40,653 bases of DNA, from NCBI GenBank assembly GCA_016934675.1, contig JAFGSJ010000070.1, positions 1-40,653 of the forward strand, in the 5' to 3' direction. Positions 31,535 through 40,358 of this stretch are shown here, one piece after another. The notes beneath the pieces are model-generated. The model was not told the DNA's origin. It was given only the letters and a program-made list of their open reading frames with translations, and searched no databases. The first letter of the stretch is position 1. Every line of letters starts with the position of its first letter. The stretch comes from a bacterium. Its GTDB lineage: Bacteria; CSSED10-310; JAFGSJ01. A program made the translations under genes and the position numbers.

Positions 31535-33925
31535 GTGATCAGATCATGGACCCGACCGATCCTCGCTTGCTGTTTAGCGTTTGCTCATGTTTGTGGGCTT
31601 CCAGCGTATTCACTTGGTCAATCAAGCCCCACCGTTGACCTTGTTATCCAGGACTATGAACGCTTACTGTCCAACAGTTACTGTCAAACACCGTTTCAAC
31701 TCCCCGAAGCTGGAATCTGTTGGGAGCGAGATACAGCCAAATGGACACTCAAAACCGGCACAATCTACCTCGGTGAACCACTCTCGGACGGAACTGTCGC
31801 CACCCTGATCTTCGAAGGAGAGGGAGAATTCCAACTGACGATCCCAGACCCGATCGAGATCGATCAATTACGACGTTTTAGCGGTGATGAAGCGCTCACC
31901 GTTTTGCATGAGCACTTCGATAAACTCATTATCGCAACTTCAGAACCATTACCCTTTGCCCTCCCACAACTCGCCGGAGCTCCTCGCTATACTGTAAATA
32001 AGGATGCCCGCAAAAATATGGATAGATGGTTGAGGGACGTTTATTTTGACAGCTTTGTCAGATTGATTTCAGCTAGACTTAGCCCTCATGACCAGTATTT
32101 TGTTGCCGATATGGACACCAAGCATTACGGCTGGCTCCGCTATGAATTTGATGCTCAGCGACAGGAAGAAATCCATTTAATGAAACTCCAAAAAACGAAT
32201 ACGTTTCTCGAAATATGGATCAGCCTGGACCAGCAAAAAGACAGATTACCCAGCGGCCGACCAAGTCCAATCCGACATGAATTCTGGGATATAATTCAGA
32301 CTGATCTCTCACTCGATGTCCTGGAGAAGAGCGACAAGGAAAGGCAGGGCTGGAGCAGAACTAAACCTCGTGCAGCCGAATTTAAAGCGATTGTGACCCT
32401 GAAAAACATGGTCCCCGATCAGGCTGGACTCCTGTTGTATTTACATCCTTTAGCCAAAGTTACCAGCGTCACAGATCAAACCGGTCATCCACTCAGTTTT
32501 ATTCGTAACCCTATCGGCGAGCATTATACTTCCATCAAGAAGGAAATTCATGAATCATCTCTCCTGATCATTTTGCCAACACCGCTTCCGCTCAATCAAA
32601 CCATGAGCGTTACCATCGAGTATAATAGGGATATTCTGAATTATGCCTCAGGACGTTTCTGGTATCCAACCATTAAATACTGTATCGAAGACGAGCACAT
32701 GGCCAAAATCTCAATAAAGATGCCAGCCGATTTTGAGTTTCGTTCTGTTGGGAAACGGGTCGAGGAACGTCTCGATGTTGACGGTAAATTCTGTGTTTGG
32801 CAGACTGAAAAACCCGTCCGGGCCGTCGGTTTTACTTTTGGGAAAAATTACCAGGAACACCGGGTCCCCCTTCAGGACGGCAGTATGGAGGTAATCTCTT
32901 TTGGACGTGATCTGAGATTAGGCTCCGGGCAAATCATGAAAAAAGTCGGTCAGGATATTGCTGATAGCCTGGCCTTCTTTCAGAAACGATTCGATCTGAA
33001 ATTGCCGTTTCAAACACTCTACGCCTCAAGTATCGCTTCACCTTATGGCCAGGCTTTTGACGGCTTTCTCCATCTGAGTGAATATACTTATATGTCAGAA
33101 CACCCCGGTGCTTCCGAACTCTTCAGGGCCCATGAGGCAGCCCATCAATTCTGGGGACTGATGGTATCCTTTGATTCATACCGCGATCAATGGCTGAGTG
33201 AAGCCCTGGCCGAATACTCCGCGATGCTGTTCATCCAGGATACAATGCCCGATAAAAAATATTTCGAGGAAATCATTGCTGTCTATCAGGCTGAATTGAC
33301 CAGTTCTCTCAAAGGTGCCCTGAGTAAATTCGCCCGACCTTGGAACATCAAGTTCCATCCCGCAGAACGAAAAAGAATCGGACCCGTTGCTGTCGGCTTC
33401 AGGGCCAGTCCGGCTGAAATACCTCAAGCTTACTTTATTCAGAGCTATCATAAAGGGGCTTATATCATTCATATGATCCGTATGATTCTGCAGCAAGAAA
33501 CCGGTAACGACACACTCTTTTTCACTATCCTGGCTGATTTCTTAAAAACATTTAAAGGTAAATCAGCCACGACGGATGATTTCTGTTCAACGATTGAATC
33601 GAATACCAACCATGATTGGCACTGGTTTTTTGATCAATGGGTCAATCAGAACTTTATCCCTGTCTATGCCTGGCACTATTCTGTCAGTGATAATAAAAAC
33701 CCGGATATGTTTTTCATGATCAATCTCGAGGTCGAACAAACTATGGTCCCGGATAACTTCACGATGCCAGTACCTGTCAGAATCATTTCCAGAACCGGTG
33801 ACATCAAGGATTTTGTCATCCAGGTCGACCAACCCAAGAAATCCTTTCAACTCCTTGTCCCAGACCAACCCAAAACGATCATCTTGAATCCTGATAATAT
33901 TGTCCTCGCAAAAATGACTAAATAA
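31535..33925 (+). CDS. Secreted M1-like zinc metallopeptidase
   Basis: A 796-residue exported protein. The chosen GTG start has AAAAGGAG 5 bases upstream and opens a signal peptide (basic residues, then a hydrophobic core PILACCLAFAHVCGLPAYS). Catalytic region: HEAAHQFWG (zinc ligands His533 and His537, base Glu534), and the third ligand Glu556 in WLSEALAEY, spaced as in the HExxH-x18-E clan MA(E) M1 family. The N-terminal half is beta-rich like the aminopeptidase N shield domain. The usual GAMEN exopeptidase loop is not evident; the equivalent area reads SSIASPYGQAFDGFLHLSE. So it may be an unusual aminopeptidase or a proteolytically altered family member. It diverges from radical SAM gene 2 within an 83-base gap. 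Confidence 0.9.
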   Translation: MIRSWTRPILACCLAFAHVCGLPAYSLGQSSPTVDLVIQDYERLLSNSYCQTPFQLPEAGICWERDTAKWTLKTGTIYLGEPLSDGTVATLIFEGEGEFQLTIPDPIEIDQLRRFSGDEALTVLHEHFDKLIIATSEPLPFALPQLAGAPRYTVNKDARKNMDRWLRDVYFDSFVRLISARLSPHDQYFVADMDTKHYGWLRYEFDAQRQEEIHLMKLQKTNTFLEIWISLDQQKDRLPSGRPSPIRHEFWDIIQTDLSLDVLEKSDKERQGWSRTKPRAAEFKAIVTLKNMVPDQAGLLLYLHPLAKVTSVTDQTGHPLSFIRNPIGEHYTSIKKEIHESSLLIILPTPLPLNQTMSVTIEYNRDILNYASGRFWYPTIKYCIEDEHMAKISIKMPADFEFRSVGKRVEERLDVDGKFCVWQTEKPVRAVGFTFGKNYQEHRVPLQDGSMEVISFGRDLRLGSGQIMKKVGQDIADSLAFFQKRFDLKLPFQTLYASSIASPYGQAFDGFLHLSEYTYMSEHPGASELFRAHEAAHQFWGLMVSFDSYRDQWLSEALAEYSAMLFIQDTMPDKKYFEEIIAVYQAELTSSLKGALSKFARPWNIKFHPAERKRIGPVAVGFRASPAEIPQAYFIQSYHKGAYIIHMIRMILQQETGNDTLFFTILADFLKTFKGKSATTDDFCSTIESNTNHDWHWFFDQWVNQNFIPVYAWHYSVSDNKNPDMFFMINLEVEQTMVPDNFTMPVPVRIISRTGDIKDFVIQVDQPKKSFQLLVPDQPKTIILNPDNIVLAKMTK

Positions 33926-34149
33926 TTTTTTCTCTCTCTTATGTTTGGAAAAAGAATACTGTTCACTCTAACTCATAGATATAGAATAGTGCATATGATT
34001 CTGTTACTCAGAATTGCACAATAATATCATCCAGTATCAGAAACCAGAGAAACGAGAGTATCTATTTCAAATCTGATAAAAATTCCCTCTTGGTCTAATT
34101 GAACTGACTGATTATGAGAATATGAATTCCTTATTTCACGCCCTCTCAG
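33926..34149. other. Non-coding gap after M1 peptidase
   Basis: About 220 A/T-rich bases with no coding frame. A T/C-rich run follows the stop codon but has no stem before it, so a terminator is not supported. Confidence 0.5.
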
Positions 34150-34614
34150 TCAATTCAATCGTCGCATGGCGCAAATATCCAAAAGGCCACCGGGGACTGC
34201 TTCCCGTCGCGGCTGGATTGGCTGACCCGTCCGCTCCTTCTTCGTCATAAAACTGCTTCTGAATGTGTTGAACTGCTGAGTGCAAAACTCCTTACTGCCC
34301 AGTATCACACCCTCGCTGAAATACCGGACCCGACCACGAAGCGACTCCACTCCCAACGAAGCAAATTCCTCATTTATCAAATTCTCGCCTGTCACCTTAT
34401 CGATCGAACCCTTGCCCGTTCGTTCGATCATGCCTGCTCGATAAACAAGATTCAGATACTGTTTCACTAACGACTTGGTCCCGATCGGACCCGTTTGATC
34501 ACGGTGATGCAGCTCATACCGCCACTCCAGTTTGTCTCGGAACGTCTCATGATCAAGCCAGCTCGAAGAGCGACCTCCTTTGACATAGTGGGACAGACTA
34601 CACCAGCGTCTCTT
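34150..34614 (-). pseudogene. C-terminal remnant of a REP-associated/Y1-type transposase
   Basis: An open frame of 154 codons on the minus strand that begins right after a TGA (34615-34617) with no start codon until a GTG at 34467. The translation resembles the C-terminal third of REP-associated tyrosine transposase-like proteins: GGRSSSWLDHETFRDKLEWR, then LNLVYRAGMIERTG, SLRGRVRYFSEGVILGSKEF, ending CAMRRLN. The catalytic N-terminal half, with its HuH motif and Tyr, is missing. The family match is from memory of the GVxLGSxxF pattern. The remnant marks one border of the two-gene surface-protein region. Confidence 0.65.
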
Positions 34615-34705
34615 TCAAAGGAGCATCAACGCAATTAATTTATAATTCAAGATTTGATCCCTGTTTTCATATCAGAAACAAAGAGACAAGAGGAGACTTG
34701 ACCAC

Positions 34706-37069
34706 CTACTTTAATAAAATGTTACCCCAATTTCGATAGGTATAGGCGGGTAAACCCTCGATGGATTCAGTGTATTTGGTATAGACGGCAAGGCTATTGG
34801 TTGGACCGGAAGCGACAACCGGTTTTTTCCAATAAGTGTTTTGAGAAACGAGAAATTCGGTGATAACTGTAGCCGAGGAGGGATCGACCTCTGTTCCGTA
34901 TACATTGAAATTTTCATCATTCCAGACGACCAGATAGTTGGTCCCATTAAAACTAACGGAAGGAAAACAATCATTTCCAACCCCAGTGGCAATGAGGAAG
35001 CCGTTCGGATCGAGTAGATTCCCATCGTCATAGATCCGGCAGCCAAAAATCTCATAAGCTCCGTTGCGCATATCAAACCAGACAGCCAGATAATTCGTGC
35101 CATCAGAACTCAGGTCGACATTTCTTTGACTTTCTGTTGCTTTCGAGATACTGAAATTGATGGGATCAAGAACTTTGCCGTACCAACTCAGTCGACAGCC
35201 ATAAATATCAGTATTGTACGTACCGCGAGTGTACGCGACCAGGTACTGATTTCCCTTGGAGGTAATGCTGGGAGAGTCGCTCAGGTCGCGGTTTGAAATT
35301 CTGATACCGCTAGGATAAAGTATACTCCCGTAGCGATTGATAAGTGTGCCATAAACATACCAACTACCGCTTCTCTTATCAGACCATACCGCAATAAAAT
35401 ACGTTCCATCCGAGGCGATATCAGGTTCCTCGCGGTAGAATCCCTGAGGCTTGCGTGAAACTAAAAGCCCTGCTGGATCGAGCCTTGTCCCGTTCATATC
35501 GACCCTGCAGCCGTATATATTGCTATAATCTGTCCCACAATCCTGCCAGATTACGAAATTCACCCCGCTATTCCAGGCACAAGCAACTTTCGGTGCCTTT
35601 TGGACATTCGGGGCATCAGAAATGACAAAATCTACAGAACTGATTATGTTTCCGGACTGGTCAACCCGACTTCCGTAAATATCTGTCGCTCGGTCCACAT
35701 GATTATCCTCAGACACAATCAGGTAATTCTGCCCATCGAAAGTGACAGCCGGTTGAAGTTGATCGTTGATCCCGGTCGAGACGAGGAAACCCACTGGATC
35801 CAAGGCGAATCCGGTAGTATCGATCCTCATGCCCAGAATATCTTTCTGAGCGATTCCATATCGATCATCCATCCAGAACAGTCCAAAGTTCTGAAGACCG
35901 AAAACGAGTTCAAGTTCATTAATAACATCTGCAGGTATTGTCGCGATGAGCAATCCAGCCGGGTCTAGAAGTGTGCCATTTTTATCGATACGGCACCCAT
36001 AAAGATTACTATCCAGGTAATTACTCCAGACAGTCAGAAAATTTGTGCCATCAAATGCAAGGGAACACCCTTCAGGACCTGCACCATCCGGAGACACCTG
36101 GAACACTCCCGGTTTAATGATCCGGGCCTGAGGACTGAGTCGAACTCCCCGAATTCCGTGGCCGGTGTGCTCCCAGATCACCAGATAGTTGTCTCCATCA
36201 AAGGCAATCCTCTCTGTGAATTTGTTGACACTACTTATATCGATGGGGATACCGTCCGGATCAAGGACAGCAGCATCGGGAGTTACTCGAGAGCCATAGA
36301 TATCGGTATAATTTCCGTTGCGCCTATCAGACCAAATGACCATGCAGTTGGCCCCATCAAATGCGAGTGAGGGGGAGTACTTATGCCCCGAGGTGGTAGA
36401 AATGGGAACCCCCCCCGGGTCGAGCACAACTCCGGCTGAACTCACGCGACACCCATATATTTGTCTGTACGGATTGACATTCCGGCTCCAAACCACCAGA
36501 AAATCAGTACCATCATAAGCAAGAGCAGGATTTTCATCAACATCGGTCGGCGAGATGGAAAGTACCGGTGAATCGAGGACCTGCCCCTGTTGATCGACGC
36601 GGCTGCCGAACAAACCATTATCATCAGTCCAGATGACTAGATAGTTCGTGCCATCAAAAGCGATGGCGGGGTCCGCTATATCCCCCCTCGAGGAAATGGG
36701 GAAGCCTGGTTGATCGAGGACAGTCCCGCTCTGATCGATCCTAGTGCCAAAGATGGAGGACGACGGAGTCCACCCATCGGTCCAGACCACCATGAAATTC
36801 GTCCCATCAAAAGCGGCTGAAGGTTCGATTTGAATACTCCTGGCTGGGGTGATTGAATAACTGATATCAGTCAGAAATTCAGGGCCAGATGGCTGCAAAT
36901 CAGCTTGTACCACCATTGACACTATATCAGTTATTTGGCTCGAACCATTGAAACCATTGATAGTAACGTCTTCAGAAAAAATCATCCCACGCTCAGAAGC
37001 AGAAACGGTACTGATAGAGCAGAAAATACTTATCATCGAGCATATCGCGAAATGAATTGTTACTCTCAT
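34706..37069 (-). CDS. Secreted tandem-repeat protein (about 50-residue repeats)
   Basis: A 787-residue exported protein. From the chosen ATG, the signal peptide is MRVTIHFAICSMISIFCSI followed by STVSA; the upstream ATG at 37084 is the alternative. The rest consists of roughly 13-14 imperfect repeats of about 50 residues. Each has FDGTN(Y/F)LVVWxD, then (D/N)IYGxRVDxxGxVLDPxGxxIS. The conserved Trp, Asp and Gly positions suggest beta-rich units, possibly a beta-propeller or a filamentous stack. No catalytic residues, anchor or sorting motif is seen at the C-terminus (it ends YRNWGNILLK). It may be a secreted or surface adhesive protein. The repeats are protein-level; nucleotide copies differ, so the region is old. 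Confidence 0.85.
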   Translation of the reverse strand: MRVTIHFAICSMISIFCSISTVSASERGMIFSEDVTINGFNGSSQITDIVSMVVQADLQPSGPEFLTDISYSITPARSIQIEPSAAFDGTNFMVVWTDGWTPSSSIFGTRIDQSGTVLDQPGFPISSRGDIADPAIAFDGTNYLVIWTDDNGLFGSRVDQQGQVLDSPVLSISPTDVDENPALAYDGTDFLVVWSRNVNPYRQIYGCRVSSAGVVLDPGGVPISTTSGHKYSPSLAFDGANCMVIWSDRRNGNYTDIYGSRVTPDAAVLDPDGIPIDISSVNKFTERIAFDGDNYLVIWEHTGHGIRGVRLSPQARIIKPGVFQVSPDGAGPEGCSLAFDGTNFLTVWSNYLDSNLYGCRIDKNGTLLDPAGLLIATIPADVINELELVFGLQNFGLFWMDDRYGIAQKDILGMRIDTTGFALDPVGFLVSTGINDQLQPAVTFDGQNYLIVSEDNHVDRATDIYGSRVDQSGNIISSVDFVISDAPNVQKAPKVACAWNSGVNFVIWQDCGTDYSNIYGCRVDMNGTRLDPAGLLVSRKPQGFYREEPDIASDGTYFIAVWSDKRSGSWYVYGTLINRYGSILYPSGIRISNRDLSDSPSITSKGNQYLVAYTRGTYNTDIYGCRLSWYGKVLDPINFSISKATESQRNVDLSSDGTNYLAVWFDMRNGAYEIFGCRIYDDGNLLDPNGFLIATGVGNDCFPSVSFNGTNYLVVWNDENFNVYGTEVDPSSATVITEFLVSQNTYWKKPVVASGPTNSLAVYTKYTESIEGLPAYTYRNWGNILLK

Positions 37070-37133
37070 ACTTCCGTTCTCCATATTTTAATAAAACCTC
37101 CAAAATCCATTCTTAACTTCAAGAACAGGAAAG

Positions 37134-40100
37134 TCAACGGGGATTTCTTTCCGGGTTGTCCGGTAGCGCAGCATCCGGTAGAAGCGTCACATCTTCGACC
37201 TCAATGATATATGGGCCCAGTTCCGGAATGGTGACAATTACGATCTGACTAGTGTAACCCGGATGTTCAAAGGTAATAGTGTACTGACCAGGCTCGAAAG
37301 GTCCGCCCTCCTCAGGCGAGAGATAATACAATCCGGTTGGCGAGGTAATGATAGCGAGAGCAGCTTGAACCCCGGTAATAACTATGAACAGAAACAGAAA
37401 ACCGCTGGTGATTATTCCGAGATGCCGACCAAACCGCATCCCCAGCGGCAGGAGCACTAACAGTAGCCCCACCCCGAACAGCGACAGGGTTGGCACGACG
37501 GCCGACAAGAGGGCAACCGTGGTCCCTGAATGGTCGGTCTGGCCCTGCAGATAGACATGTCCACGTAAATAATAAGTGCCTGCACCAGTCGAGTCTTGTC
37601 GCTCTACTGCACCAATATCGCAGCCATCGGCAATATTTGTTAGGTAGGGATCGTCAAAGGGACGAGACAAACCACGCTGATCGACGCTCATGCCGCTGAT
37701 CGAGCAATTGCCCGCATCAATGGCCAGACTCCCAGCCAGCAAGGCCAGGGTCCAGGTCGATCCGCCATTGTCCTGCAACGCTCCCAGTGATGGGTCAGCA
37801 CCGTAAATATTGTGGGTGGTGGTTCCAGTTATGGTACTATCGCTTGTATTCTGAATGAGATTATAATCATTGGAAACAAAACTGCCATACAGATCGGGGC
37901 CCAGATTAGTGCTCAAACCACCCGCCACGATGGTATTGTCGAGTTGAACGGAATTTTGATTATACAGGTTGCCACCGTAAGCGACGCCATCCAGATCAGT
38001 TCCTGTACCGCCTTGCACCTCATTGATCGAAAATGTCGAGCTGGTTACAGCCAGAGTTCCATAGTTGTAAATGCCTGCACCCAGACCACCACCTCCTTGC
38101 ACACTGTAACAATCAGTGCCGGAGGCATTGCCTCCCTGCACCTCGTTTTGTGTTATGGTTGAATTGATTAGGGTTACAATACTCGCATTGTAGATGCCCG
38201 CACCATAACCGCTACCTGCTTGCAAAACATTACTCCCACTCCCGTAACCGGATGGACTTCCACCCGCTAACACATTCGAGTCAAATGTAGATCTATTGAT
38301 ACTCACGTTTCCATTCGCATAGAGACCGGCACCTCGAGCATCCCCTCCGGAAAGGTTAGCAGTCATATCCCAACAGTTATCGCCCAGATCAGATTCACCC
38401 CCGGTGATAGTATTTCCTGAAAAAGTAGTGTTTTCAATGAAGGCCGAACCGACCACATAGAGGCCACCACCGGTAACATCCCCGTCCACAAGATTGAGTA
38501 GTGAGACAGGATCACCGCATGATGAGAATCCACCGGTCAGTGTATTATCCTTCACTTCAGAATTGGTGAGAGATATCCCGCTGCCGGCATATATTCCTCC
38601 GCCTGCAGTTAATCCAATCGCAGAAGCTCCCGAATCAAAACAAGCCCCACCCGCTTGAGCGGAGTTCGCACTTATCAGCGAGTTCGTAACGACCAGCGTA
38701 CCATTGGAATGGTAGAGTCCTCCGCCCAGAGCATCTCCGCTCGAGTATCCACCAGAACCATACTCCGAATCCGAGTAACCGCCCCGGACCAAATTTGCAC
38801 TGATCGTACATCCATCCAGGGTCAAATCGCCCGAAGCATGAATTCCTCCCCCCGTACCCGCTCCGCCATTACCACAGGGGCATGATTCATAATACCACGA
38901 GCAGGCATCTGACTGACCACCCAGCACAGTATTCTGACTGATGTCTGTGCTCAGAATCTGGTTAGTGCCGGATAGAAAGATGCCTCCACCCCAATTGCCC
39001 GTTATGTTGGAATCCTGAATTGTCAGAGAGCAATTATTCGCAATTAATCCTCCCCCGACATGTGTGTGTTCCTGAAGACATCCTCCCAAACCGGAAACAG
39101 CACTGTTGTCCTGGATGTTCAGAACATTCAAGGGAGCACTACTGATGCAATTGCTCAGGTGCATACCCCCACCTGCTCCAATACCGGCATCGGCACCGGG
39201 GTAAGAATTTGTGTAAGAACCTCCGCTGCACGAGTTCCCGTTCACAGTCAGGTTCGTTAATTCAAGCTGACAGTTTTTGGCATAGATACCGCCCCCCAGT
39301 GCATTCCCTCCAGGAGATTCATAATTGTCAGCGCCATAAGCATGATTGTCTTCAAAAGTCGAATCTTCGATGCACAGATTACCCGTTGTGTGGTAGAGCC
39401 CACCTCCCCAGGCAGAATATCCCATCTCTTCTAAAAATGAATCTTGACCAATCGCTAGATTATTAACAAAAAAACAATTGATAAGGGTCAGTTGGCCGGT
39501 CGAATAGACGCCACCGCCAACAGCCGGCAGATCGTCAGGGGAGCGGGTATAAGCTTCTTTGCTCCTGACGTCCTGATCAAATCCGTTTTTGTCAGTGGAT
39601 GTGCTTTTTGAAACAACTTGTTGATCGCCCTGGGACGTATTAGAAAAGAACAAGCAGTCAGTCAGCGTGAGTGGGCCGCTCGAATAAATACCACCACCGT
39701 AACTTGGTTCCTCGCCAGCGATTCTTGGACCGACTGTGTTGGCATAGATCGTACAACTGAACACGGATAATTCACCATTATTAAGAATACCGCCACCGTT
39801 GCATGGTTCACTCGTCACTAAACCTCCCCCCAGATCCAGTTCCTGGAGCACGACCGTTGCTCCGGTGGTAATTGTGAACAAACGATCCTGTTCATCGGCC
39901 CAGATCGCTGAGTGAGGGACACCTGCAATTGTAAGATCTTTCGAGATAGTGATACCCCACTCAGTATGGTTCATTTCTGTAACCGATATTGTGTCACCTG
40001 AATTGACAGCATCGTGGGCTGCCTGAATCGTAGTGAAATCACATCCAACTGCACACACTGTCCAAGTCGCAGCAAAGGCTGATCCCAGACTAGACAACAG

Positions 40101-40160
40101 AACAAGCGTACTAATTAGTATAAGCTTGATACAATGATTTTTCATAATTCTTTCCTTCAT
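37134..40160 (-). CDS. Beta-helix (choice-of-anchor Q-type) surface protein with internal membrane hairpin
   Basis: About 1008 residues. A signal peptide (hydrophobic LILISTLVLLSSLGSAFA) is followed by an N-terminal WTVCAVGCDFTTIQAAHDAV segment that starts many right-handed beta-helix proteins. The body is a long Gly/Asn/Ser-rich array of GGGIYxxGxLTLTxSxFxxNTxxGG-like rungs. Next comes a choice-of-anchor Q-type block (ALQDNGGSTWTLALLAGS, SLAIDAG, DQRGLSRPF, CDIGAVE). The last 140 residues are a carboxypeptidase-regulatory-like sandwich (HVYLQGQTDHSGTTVALL ... EPGQYTITFEHPGYTSQIVI) into which a VPTLSLFGVGLLLVLLPLGM membrane hairpin is inserted (about 887-937; coding bases 37350-37502). Start ATG 40160 has GGAG 9 bases upstream; ATG 40145 is equally possible. 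Confidence 0.85.
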   Translation of the reverse strand: MKERIMKNHCIKLILISTLVLLSSLGSAFAATWTVCAVGCDFTTIQAAHDAVNSGDTISVTEMNHTEWGITISKDLTIAGVPHSAIWADEQDRLFTITTGATVVLQELDLGGGLVTSEPCNGGGILNNGELSVFSCTIYANTVGPRIAGEEPSYGGGIYSSGPLTLTDCLFFSNTSQGDQQVVSKSTSTDKNGFDQDVRSKEAYTRSPDDLPAVGGGVYSTGQLTLINCFFVNNLAIGQDSFLEEMGYSAWGGGLYHTTGNLCIEDSTFEDNHAYGADNYESPGGNALGGGIYAKNCQLELTNLTVNGNSCSGGSYTNSYPGADAGIGAGGGMHLSNCISSAPLNVLNIQDNSAVSGLGGCLQEHTHVGGGLIANNCSLTIQDSNITGNWGGGIFLSGTNQILSTDISQNTVLGGQSDACSWYYESCPCGNGGAGTGGGIHASGDLTLDGCTISANLVRGGYSDSEYGSGGYSSGDALGGGLYHSNGTLVVTNSLISANSAQAGGACFDSGASAIGLTAGGGIYAGSGISLTNSEVKDNTLTGGFSSCGDPVSLLNLVDGDVTGGGLYVVGSAFIENTTFSGNTITGGESDLGDNCWDMTANLSGGDARGAGLYANGNVSINRSTFDSNVLAGGSPSGYGSGSNVLQAGSGYGAGIYNASIVTLINSTITQNEVQGGNASGTDCYSVQGGGGLGAGIYNYGTLAVTSSTFSINEVQGGTGTDLDGVAYGGNLYNQNSVQLDNTIVAGGLSTNLGPDLYGSFVSNDYNLIQNTSDSTITGTTTHNIYGADPSLGALQDNGGSTWTLALLAGSLAIDAGNCSISGMSVDQRGLSRPFDDPYLTNIADGCDIGAVERQDSTGAGTYYLRGHVYLQGQTDHSGTTVALLSAVVPTLSLFGVGLLLVLLPLGMRFGRHLGIITSGFLFLFIVITGVQAALAIITSPTGLYYLSPEEGGPFEPGQYTITFEHPGYTSQIVIVTIPELGPYIIEVEDVTLLPDAALPDNPERNPR

Positions 40161-40263
40161 GCTGATATTCTCCAACAATAGGAAATAGTACTTTATCTAC
40201 AATATGTTATGACACACAAATATTATCTTGACACTATATCTATCTTAATGGTAACTATTCACA

Positions 40264-40292
40264 ATTATGCAGCGGTTGTAGAAAAAAAGCAA
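40264..40292 (-). promoter_or_regulatory. Promoter candidate for the beta-helix gene
   Basis: Minus strand TTGCTT (40287-40292) and CATAAT (40264-40269) with a 17-base spacer; predicted start near 40258 leaves a leader of about 100 bases. The rest of the 198-base gap is A/T-rich and contains a separate TTGACA on the plus strand (40228-40233) with no good -10. Confidence 0.35.
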
Positions 40293-40358
40293 GAAAAAAG
40301 TTAAAAGTACCTCTTTTACACGTGCGATTTTTTCTATGATGGTACATAGTCTCTGATC

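Noticed and set aside
37504..40050. Repetitive codons in the beta-helix gene considered as a DNA repeat or CRISPR-like array
   Set aside because: Repeat units vary in length and sequence and are explained by protein rungs; no regular spacer-repeat pattern.
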